A stretch of DNA of 7,145 nt from positions 1 to 7,145 of the forward strand of contig JAJZGO010000076.1 in assembly GCA_021798415.1 (NCBI GenBank). Direction: 5' to 3'. The notes under the pieces are model-generated. The model did no database searches and had not been told where the DNA came from. It saw nothing but the letters and a program-made list of their open reading frames with translations. Origin of the DNA: Thermoplasmata archaeon. Its GTDB lineage: Archaea > Thermoplasmatota > Thermoplasmata > Lutacidiplasmatales > UBA184. Both the position numbers and the translations under genes were made by a program. Positions 1 to 4,992 of the stretch are shown piece after piece. Position 1 is the stretch's first letter, and each line of letters opens with the position of its first letter.

Positions 1-569
1 CTCGGTCGGCGCAGCGAGGTGCCGCGCAGGCCGCGGATCAGGTCGGACTTGGTCACGATCCCGCGCAGCTCGCCCCGGTGCGCTACGAGCACGGCCGCAT
101 AGCGGCCGAGGAGCGGGGGAAGCAGGTCGGCGCGGAACCCCTCGTCGACCACGGGGTATGCGGTCTCGAGCACGTCGCGCACCTTGAGGCGCCGCGCGTC
201 GGGCTGGGCGAGCGCCCGCAGGAGGGCTCCCTCCGAGAGCGACCCGACGACCCGGCCGTCGTCGACGACCGGCAGCTGGGAGAACCCGCCCGCCTCCATC
301 CGCTGGGCGGCGGTCGCGAGGCTCGCCGACGACTCTACGGTCGTCAGCGACCGGCTCATCAGGTCGGCGACGGTCAGCTTGGGGGTCGCGAGGCCTTCCT
401 GCGTCTCGAGGTAGGAGAGGATCCGCTGGACGAGGTCGTACGACGGGCGGATCTGGCCCCGCTCGATCCGCGAGAGCGTCGCGTCGCTGCGTCCGATCGC
501 GCGGGCGAGCTCGCCGAGCGAGATCCCGAGCGCCATGCGCCGGCGACGGATCTCGGGGAGCGGCTCCAT
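1..569 (-). CDS. XRE-family HTH regulator with a CBS-domain pair (C-terminus cut by window edge)
   Basis: A DNA-binding regulator in which an N-terminal helix-turn-helix is joined to a ligand-sensing CBS pair, a common archaeal arrangement. The ATG at 569-567 opens 189 visible codons with no stop before base 1. Residues 7-55 form an XRE-type HTH: 'SLGELARAIGRSDATLSRIE' is the recognition region, followed by 'RGQIRPSYDLVQRIL'. CBS1 runs about residues 65-118 (begins KLTVADLM, core 'QLPVVDDGRVVGSLSE'). CBS2 runs about 128-185 (begins LKVRDVL, ends 'ELRGIVTKSDLIRGL'). CBS2 looks finished at the edge, so only a few residues are probably missing. The start is supported by a TATA-like box 26 nt upstream, implying a leaderless mRNA. 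CBS pairs usually bind adenosine nucleotides or SAM; the ligand here is unknown. A perfect palindrome upstream is a candidate autoregulatory operator. Family assignment is firm; the regulon is inference. Confidence 0.93.
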   Translation of the reverse strand, partial: MEPLPEIRRRRMALGISLGELARAIGRSDATLSRIERGQIRPSYDLVQRILSYLETQEGLATPKLTVADLMSRSLTTVESSASLATAAQRMEAGGFSQLPVVDDGRVVGSLSEGALLRALAQPDARRLKVRDVLETAYPVVDEGFRADLLPPLLGRYAAVLVAHRGELRGIVTKSDLIRGLRGTSLRRP

Positions 570-591
570 CGACCCGGCGCAGGGGAGCCTC

Positions 592-599
592 GGATAAGG
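592..599 (-). promoter_or_regulatory. TATA-like box of the XRE-CBS gene
   Basis: On the minus strand this reads CCTTATCC, an A/T island in GC-rich surroundings. It is centred about 26 nt before the ATG at 569. Archaeal TATA boxes lie about 25-27 nt before the transcription start, so the transcript would begin at or next to the start codon (leaderless). Inferred from position and base composition only. Confidence 0.5.
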
Positions 600-635
600 T
601 CGTTGGGGGCGGCCCGTCGGCCCTCGGACGACCCC

Positions 636-653
636 GCGCAACGGCCGTTGCGC
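636..653. promoter_or_regulatory. Perfect 18-bp palindrome, candidate operator of the XRE-CBS regulator
   Basis: GCGCAACGGCCGTTGCGC is identical to its own reverse complement over 18 bp. It lies between two divergent promoters, about 37 bp upstream of the regulator's TATA-like box and about 13 bp upstream of the BRE-like element of the zinc-protein gene. Dimeric XRE proteins bind palindromes of about this size, often beside their own gene. The symmetry and position are seen directly; the binding partner is inferred. Confidence 0.5.
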
Positions 654-665
654 CCGCTCGCGCCC

Positions 666-678
666 CGAAAGGTAATGG
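666..678 (+). promoter_or_regulatory. BRE/TATA-like promoter of the small zinc-protein gene
   Basis: CGAAAGGTAATGG: a purine/A-rich BRE-like CGAAA followed by GGTAATGG, the most A/T-rich spot in this intergenic region. Its centre is about 35 nt upstream of the ATG at 710, so transcription would start near 700 and leave a leader of about 10 nt. There is no Shine-Dalgarno-like sequence directly before the ATG. Confidence 0.45.
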
Positions 679-709
679 ACTAGGGGGACGTTCCCCGGTC
701 GCGCTCGTC

Positions 710-970
710 ATGGACGCCCCTCCCCGACGCATCTCCTGGATCAGTGCGCCCCCCGAAATCTGCACGCTCTGCAAGGAGCCGCTCGGCCTCCCGGCCGAGA
801 CGAGTTCGTGGAACGGCAACCCCGCCCACCGCGATTGCGTTCGGATCCATCTCCTCCAGCGCGACCCCGCGTTCCGGGCGAGCGGGGACGCGGAAGAGCC
901 GGCCGAGGAGTCCGCGGACGCCCTCGACGGCGTCCTTCCCCGCGACGACGACGAGATCGACTTCGATTGA
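710..970 (+). CDS. Small zinc-knuckle protein with acidic tail, function unknown
   Basis: An 86-residue protein starting at ATG 710 and ending at TGA 968-970. Residues 18-43 hold a probable zinc site, C18-x2-C21 (CTLC) and H40-x2-C43 (HRDC), separated by 18 residues that include 'SSWNGNPAH'. This is the layout of a small treble-clef or LIM/RING-like knuckle. After about residue 55 the chain becomes rich in E and D and ends DDDEIDFD, a probably disordered acidic tail. No membrane segment or signal peptide is visible. It has its own TATA-like promoter, lies divergent from the XRE-CBS regulator, and is followed 125 nt later by the radical SAM gene on the same strand. Specific function is not recognisable; protein or nucleic-acid binding is only a guess. 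The spaced Cys/His set and clean codon pattern argue that it is real. Confidence 0.72.
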   Translation: MDAPPRRISWISAPPEICTLCKEPLGLPAETSSWNGNPAHRDCVRIHLLQRDPAFRASGDAEEPAEESADALDGVLPRDDDEIDFD

Positions 971-1032
971 ACTCCCGGGGCGCTCCCCGGACGTCGTCCC
1001 GCCCCGAAAGGCGTCGCGCTGGCGGCTTCGCA

Positions 1033-1040
1033 ACCAATAA
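1033..1040 (+). promoter_or_regulatory. TATA-like box of the radical SAM gene
   Basis: ACCAATAAG is an A/T island at the end of the 125-bp gap after the zinc-protein gene. A start about 25 nt downstream (near 1062) would leave a leader of about 34 nt before ATG 1096. It would also exclude the in-frame GTG at 1054 as the initiator, because that codon would lie upstream of the transcript. Confidence 0.42.
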
Positions 1041-1082
1041 GAAGGCCCACCCCGTGGACAACCGGGCTCGCGCGCTCGAGCT

Positions 1083-1091
1083 GAGGGGGGA
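1083..1091 (+). promoter_or_regulatory. Shine-Dalgarno-like site deciding the radical SAM start
   Basis: GAGGGGGGA lies a few nt before ATG 1096. It favours this ATG over upstream in-frame starts such as GTG 1054. It is one of the few clear ribosome-binding-site-like sequences in the window, where other starts look leaderless. Confidence 0.5.
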
Positions 1092-1095
1092 CTCC

Positions 1096-2688
1096 ATGCC
1101 GGAAGTGGTCATCACGTGCGACTGGACGATGATGAGCAATCACCACGGGAAGGAGTTCCTCGGCTTCGGCACGACCACGCCGGCCTACGTCTTTCCCGAG
1201 TCGGTCTACCAGCGCCTCTTCTTCCCCACGATGCCGACCGACGAGAACGGGTTCCCGCTCCAGGCCCCGTATGGGATGCGCAAGATCGAGGCTTCCCTCC
1301 TGGACGGGGGGTTCGACGCCCGGATCGTCCACCCGAGCTTCCTCGGACGGTACATGCCCGGCGAGGCGAAGCTGCTCCTGATCTCGGGCCACGACTACTT
1401 CGGCCTGAACCCTCCGAGCTCCACGTTCGGCGGGGTCATGCACCGCGAGCCGCTCAACTCGGTCAACTTCAAGCGGATGCTCACGCAGCCCGCGGTGGTG
1501 GAGGCCCGCAAGCGCGGCCTCAAGATCATCGCCGGGGGACCGTGCGCCTGGCAGCTCTCCCCGGCGACCCGGGCGAAGCTCCCGTGGATCCAGGAGTTCC
1601 TCGACTCGATCGGAGGGATCGACTCGGTCGTCGAGGGCGAGAGCGACGTCTTCGTCCGCGAGATCGTCGCGAAGGCGCTCCGGGACGAGTTCCTTCCCCC
1701 CCACGTCGTCCTCGCCGCGAAGGAGGCTCCGAAGGTCGAGCAGATCTCGTCGATCCGCTACCCGAGCGTGAACGGACTTATCGAGATCGGCCGCGGCTGC
1801 TGCCGGGGCTGCTCGTTCTGTTCGGTGACGACCCGCCCGACGCGCTGGTACCCTCTCGAGAAGATCGAGGAGGAGCTCAAGGTCAACGCGCGCATCGGGG
1901 TCCGCAAGGGACTCCTGCACTCGGACGACGTGTACTTCTACGGGAGCCCCAACGTGATGCCCCGCGAGGAGAAGCTGATCCCGCTCCTCCAGCTCGCGAA
2001 GCGGCACTACGAGCAGGTCGGCTGGAGCCACGTCGCGATCGCCTCGCTGATGACGAAGCCGAAGCTCCTCCCGAAGTGCGCCGAGGTCCTCATCGACGAG
2101 AAGCAGGCGTGGTGGGGCGTGGAGGTCGGCGTCGAGACCGGCTCCCCGCGGATGATCACCGCGGCGATGCCGGGGAAGGTCGCCCCGTTCAAAGCGTCCC
2201 AATGGCCCGAGCTCGTCGTTCAGGCGGCCGGCCTCATGAACGACAACCACGTCTATCCCGCGTGCACGTTCATCGTGGGCCTCCCCCAGGAGACCGAGGA
2301 CGACGTCGCGCGGACCATCGACCTCATCGACGACCTGTGGGACTTCAAGGGCCTCCTCGTGCCGATGTTCTTCGTCCCGCTCGGCCACTTGAAGTCGCGC
2401 GACTGGTTCAGCCGCGACCGCCTGAGCCCCCTCCAGGAGGAACTCCTCAAGCGGGCGCTCACGCACGGGCTCCGCCAATCGAAGCGGATGCTCGCCGACT
2501 TCTTCGACTGGGAGGGTCGGTACACCGAGCTCTACCGCAGCTCGTTCCGCGGGTTCATCGCCTTCCTCGAGCTGCTCGCGAAGATGCACGGGCTCTGGAG
2601 CCCCGCCCGGCGGCCGGGACGCGCGATCGCGGACCCGAACCGGACCCCCGAGCGCCTGCCGGTCCCGACGATACCGCTGCGCGAGTAG
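1096..2688 (+). CDS. Radical SAM enzyme with N-terminal B12-binding-like domain, substrate unknown
   Basis: A 530-residue enzyme expected to cleave S-adenosylmethionine with a [4Fe-4S] cluster to start radical chemistry. Cluster ligands are C235, C239 and C242 in GCCRGCSFC (CxxxCxxC, with an additional C236). 'WWGVEVGVETGSPRM' at about 339-353 matches the radical SAM GxExGs region, and 'IVGLPQETEDD' from 393 matches the conserved strand with the GLPxET turn. Residues 1-200 resemble a Rossmann-like B12-binding region: GGP at 147-149 and 'VVEGESD' are typical of COG1032-type proteins, but I do not see the DxHxxG motif that binds cobalamin base-off. The N-terminus contains a distinctive 'MMSNHHGKEFLGFGTTTPAY' segment. 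Start chosen from the Shine-Dalgarno-like site; the frame is open further upstream. It ends 11 nt from the convergent JAMM gene. Class is sure; reaction unknown. Confidence 0.92.
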   Translation: MPEVVITCDWTMMSNHHGKEFLGFGTTTPAYVFPESVYQRLFFPTMPTDENGFPLQAPYGMRKIEASLLDGGFDARIVHPSFLGRYMPGEAKLLLISGHDYFGLNPPSSTFGGVMHREPLNSVNFKRMLTQPAVVEARKRGLKIIAGGPCAWQLSPATRAKLPWIQEFLDSIGGIDSVVEGESDVFVREIVAKALRDEFLPPHVVLAAKEAPKVEQISSIRYPSVNGLIEIGRGCCRGCSFCSVTTRPTRWYPLEKIEEELKVNARIGVRKGLLHSDDVYFYGSPNVMPREEKLIPLLQLAKRHYEQVGWSHVAIASLMTKPKLLPKCAEVLIDEKQAWWGVEVGVETGSPRMITAAMPGKVAPFKASQWPELVVQAAGLMNDNHVYPACTFIVGLPQETEDDVARTIDLIDDLWDFKGLLVPMFFVPLGHLKSRDWFSRDRLSPLQEELLKRALTHGLRQSKRMLADFFDWEGRYTELYRSSFRGFIAFLELLAKMHGLWSPARRPGRAIADPNRTPERLPVPTIPLRE

Positions 2689-2699
2689 TCGGTCCGCCC

Positions 2700-3236
2700 T
2701 CACGCCTCGGTGTCGGGGAACTCCTCGGGCCGGGGGGGCATCGGCCGGTGGACGGCCCGGGGGCGGTACTCGGGAAGGGTCTCGGACGGGTCGAGCGGCC
2801 CGGGACCCTCGATGACCTCGAGGGTCGTCTCGCGCCCGTTCCCGTCGTAGGCGCGCCACGACCCGGGCCCGTAGGGCGCGCCGAGGATCAGGTGGCGACT
2901 GCCCCAGTTGCGGAAGAGCCTCAGGTCCGCGTCCGACGGGTGGAGGGCGCCCGAGGGGTGGGAGTGGACCGTGCCGACGACCGAAAGGTCGGCGTGCAGC
3001 ATGTACAGCTGAAAGTTCGCGTGCCGGCGCCCAGCGGTCGTGCCGGGCACGAGGAGGAGCTCTCCGATCACCCCGGGCGGGTCGGAGCGCAGCACCCCGC
3101 CGAACTCGTTCGGATAGGCCGAGCGGGCGCTCGCGAGGGCGCTCGACAGCGCGCGACGCGAGATCGCGGTCGGCGTCGCTCCGAGCCGGGGCGAGCCGGG
3201 GGGGCGCTTACGGTGCGGGCGGAAGATGGGCACCAT
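2700..3236 (-). CDS. JAMM/MPN+ metalloprotease (Mov34/PAD-1 family), likely ubiquitin-like-protein isopeptidase
   Basis: A 178-residue zinc protease of the JAB1/MPN/Mov34 family. The full JAMM signature is present: E44 in 'YPNEFGGVLR', H91 and H93 in 'VVGTVHSHPSG', S101 and D104 in 'HPSDADL' (HxHx7SxxD), so catalysis should be intact. Archaeal relatives such as HvJAMM1 remove SAMP (ubiquitin-like) proteins from targets or release sulfur-carrier proteins; that role is inferred here. About 20 residues precede the domain, and a proline-rich tail ('RPMPPRPEEFPD') follows. ATG 3236 is the only reasonable start and has GAGGAG 4 nt upstream, giving a 29-nt overlap with the end of the NAD kinase gene, so translation is probably coupled. 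It is the last gene of a three-gene operon. No in-window SAMP or E1-like gene is seen. Confidence 0.9.
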   Translation of the reverse strand: MVPIFRPHRKRPPGSPRLGATPTAISRRALSSALASARSAYPNEFGGVLRSDPPGVIGELLLVPGTTAGRRHANFQLYMLHADLSVVGTVHSHPSGALHPSDADLRLFRNWGSRHLILGAPYGPGSWRAYDGNGRETTLEVIEGPGPLDPSETLPEYRPRAVHRPMPPRPEEFPDTEA

Positions 3237-4086
3237 GCGGCTCCTCGTCGACGAACTCCTCGCTCCACGGCAGGATCCTCTTGCCCCGCAGGCGCTGGAA
3301 GAAGCGGGAACCGAACCGCACGAGCACCGCGCGGCGGGGCGACCGGTAGATCGTGACCGAACCCTTGAGCGCGAGCGGATGCTCGGCCTGGCCGTCCGCG
3401 ATGACGACCGCGGCCGGGCCCGAGTCGGCGGGTCGCAGGCGGACCGTGCGCAACGGGTCGACCACGACCGCGCGGGCCTCGACGCGGAACGGGGCGATCG
3501 TCGTGACGACGATCGCATCGAGGCCGGGGTCGACGATCGGTCCGAGCGAGCTCAGCGAGTAGCCGGTGGAACCGGTCGGGCTCGCCACGATGACGCCGTC
3601 CGCCTGGACCCGCCCGACCAGGTGGCCGTCGAACGCGATGTCGAACCGGCCCATCTTGCCGACCCGGGCGCTGTGCAGCACGAACTCGTTGACCGCGTCG
3701 GGCACGGGGCGCCCGTCGACCTGCGCGGCGAGCTTCATGCGCTCCTCGAGGTAATAGTGGCCGTCGAGCAGGCGGTCGATCGCGGCGTCGAACGCGTCGA
3801 CGTGGCTCGCGTCGACCTCGGAGAGGACGCCGACGGTCCCCGCGTTCACCGGGAGGAGCGGCGCGTTCACCCGGCGCAGCGCGTAGAGGAACGTTCCGTC
3901 CCCACCGATCGCGACGACGACGTCCGGCCGCATCGAGGCGAGCGGCAGGTGGGGCCGATCCGGGGCGACCGCCGCGAGCTCGTCGCTCAGCACGAGCTCC
4001 GCCCGGTTCCCCACCCGCTCCGCGGCGCGTGCCGCCAGCTCGACCGCGAGCGGCTTCGACGGGTTCGCGGTCAGACCGACCTTCAC
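3208..4086 (-). CDS. nadK: NAD kinase (ATP/polyphosphate-NAD kinase family)
   Basis: Phosphorylates the 2'-hydroxyl of the adenosine ribose of NAD+ to make NADP+; cytosolic. The 292-residue length fits the family. Hallmarks: GGDGTFL at 61-67 (the GGDGT phosphate-binding and catalytic Asp motif), the 'NAGTVGVLSEV' stretch at 81-91, N133-E134 in 'VNEFVLHSA', and 'SPTGSTGYS' at 169-177 with the glycine-rich NAD-binding loop, then 'VIADGQ' later. The start is GTG 4086-4084 (V-K-V-G-L-T-A-N-P), which overlaps the stop of the upstream phosphatase gene in GTGA, typical of coupled translation. The frame is open for more than 2 kb upstream, but that extension runs through the phosphatase and nuclease genes in the wrong frame. 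The upstream partner suggests a dedicated NADP synthesis/removal pair, as in fused MJ0917. The 3' end overlaps the JAMM gene. Confidence 0.96.
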   Translation of the reverse strand: MKVGLTANPSKPLAVELAARAAERVGNRAELVLSDELAAVAPDRPHLPLASMRPDVVVAIGGDGTFLYALRRVNAPLLPVNAGTVGVLSEVDASHVDAFDAAIDRLLDGHYYLEERMKLAAQVDGRPVPDAVNEFVLHSARVGKMGRFDIAFDGHLVGRVQADGVIVASPTGSTGYSLSSLGPIVDPGLDAIVVTTIAPFRVEARAVVVDPLRTVRLRPADSGPAAVVIADGQAEHPLALKGSVTIYRSPRRAVLVRFGSRFFQRLRGKRILPWSEEFVDEEPHGAHLPPAP

Positions 4087-4895
4087 GGTGTCCCTCGTTC
4101 GGCGAGGGCGTGCTCGAGAGCCGCGTCCCCCCAGGCATAGACGCTCGTCCGCCGCGTGACGCCGAGGGGGAACTCCGCGAGCGGCCGGCCGTCCGCGTCG
4201 CTGGCCCCCCCGCCGGCCTCGAGAAGGATCCGGTGGGCGGCAGCGATGTCGGTCGAACGGAGGTTGCGCCGCCCGTCGACGTTCTCGAACAGGTAGGCGT
4301 CGGCGCTCCCCTGGGCGACCATCAGCATCTCGAGCGAGGCGCAACCGAGCGAACGGACCCGGAGCCCCCGGCCCGCAAACCGGACCGCGCGCTCGGTCGC
4401 GCGCGTCCCGAGGTTGACCACCATCACTTCGCTGCGGGAGTTCCACTTGCGCGTGCGGATCGGTCGACCGTCGACGTACGCACCGCCGCCCCGGATCCCC
4501 CACCAGGTCGTCCCGCGATAGAGGTCGTGGACGAGGCCGACGTCGATGCCGGCGAGATCGCCCGAGCCGAGCGCGAGGGAGACCGTCGAGAACGGCAGGT
4601 TGCGCAGCGCGTTCAGCGTCCCGTCGATCGGGTCGACGACGAGCGTCCGGTGGCCGCCGCGCGCCACGTGGCCCGCCTCCTCGCTGACGAGGTCCCAGTC
4701 GACGCCCTCCGACTCGAGCATCGAGAGGATCTCCGCCTCCGCGGCGCGGTCGAGTTCCTCGGTCGGTGTACCGTCCGCCCCCATCGCGACGACGTCGCCC
4801 CGGTGCGGCGAGGTCATCGCGTCGCGCACGACCCGCTCGACCGCGAGGCCGATGCGGTAGAGGACCTCGAGGTCGGCCGGGGAGGTGTCGGACAC
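4083..4895 (-). CDS. Inositol-monophosphatase-family enzyme, probable NADP phosphatase
   Basis: A Mg2+-dependent phosphatase of the IMPase/archaeal FBPase superfamily, 270 residues. Metal-binding motifs are complete: 'TEELDRAAE' (D49), E72-E73 in 'VSEEAG', DPIDGT at 88-93 followed by 'LNALRNLPFSTVSLAL', and D216 in 'STDIAAAHRILLEAGGG'. Family members hydrolyse inositol-1-phosphate, fructose-1,6-bisphosphate or NADP. Here the next gene is an NAD kinase overlapping by four bases, and the order phosphatase-then-kinase matches the single-chain NADP phosphatase/NAD kinase MJ0917, so NADP phosphatase is my first choice; FBPase or IMPase activity cannot be excluded. The start GTG 4895 is chosen because a TATA-like box lies 25 nt upstream; an in-frame ATG at 4940 would be upstream of that promoter. 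First gene of a three-gene operon, divergent from aCPSF2. Confidence 0.92.
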   Translation of the reverse strand: MSDTSPADLEVLYRIGLAVERVVRDAMTSPHRGDVVAMGADGTPTEELDRAAEAEILSMLESEGVDWDLVSEEAGHVARGGHRTLVVDPIDGTLNALRNLPFSTVSLALGSGDLAGIDVGLVHDLYRGTTWWGIRGGGAYVDGRPIRTRKWNSRSEVMVVNLGTRATERAVRFAGRGLRVRSLGCASLEMLMVAQGSADAYLFENVDGRRNLRSTDIAAAHRILLEAGGGASDADGRPLAEFPLGVTRRTSVYAWGDAALEHALAERGTP

Positions 4896-4916
4896 GGGGC
4901 CGGGAACGGCGGGGGT

Positions 4917-4925
4917 GTATTGATT
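4917..4925 (-). promoter_or_regulatory. TATA-like box of the phosphatase-NAD kinase-JAMM operon
   Basis: The minus strand reads AATCAATAC, preceded by the purine-rich GAAGG (BRE-like). It is centred about 25 nt before GTG 4895, implying a leaderless operon transcript. It is the only A/T-rich island on this side of the divergent region and decides the start codon. Confidence 0.52.
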
Positions 4926-4962
4926 CCTTCTCCACCGCACCGCGCGCTCGCGGTCGGCGTGA

Positions 4963-4970
4963 CGTTAAGT
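4963..4970 (+). promoter_or_regulatory. TATA-like box of the aCPSF2-type nuclease gene
   Basis: CGTTAAGT, centred about 26-27 nt before ATG 4993, again at leaderless spacing. It stands about 45 bp from the divergent operon promoter, so the two promoters share a 97-bp region. Confidence 0.5.
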
Positions 4971-4992
4971 GCCGTGACCATTCCGAGCGCCG

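Noticed and set aside
78..683. 201-residue plus-strand open frame at the left edge
   Set aside because: It is antisense to the XRE-CBS gene, whose HTH and two CBS domains are clear; the frame has shadow-type composition.
808..1095. N-terminal extension of the radical SAM gene
   Set aside because: The frame is open but Arg/Pro-rich, overlaps the zinc-protein gene, and lies before the TATA-like box and Shine-Dalgarno-like site that point to ATG 1096.
2689..2699. Shared terminator between the convergent radical SAM and JAMM genes
   Set aside because: The 11-nt gap has neither a T-rich tract nor a hairpin, so no terminator can be supported.
1116..3356. 746-residue plus-strand open frame
   Set aside because: It shadows the radical SAM gene in another frame and then runs antisense to the JAMM and NAD kinase genes; no recognisable motif.
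4896..4940. Upstream ATG at 4940 as start of the phosphatase
   Set aside because: It lies upstream of the TATA-like box at 4917-4925; the GTG at 4895 is at leaderless spacing and immediately precedes the conserved region.
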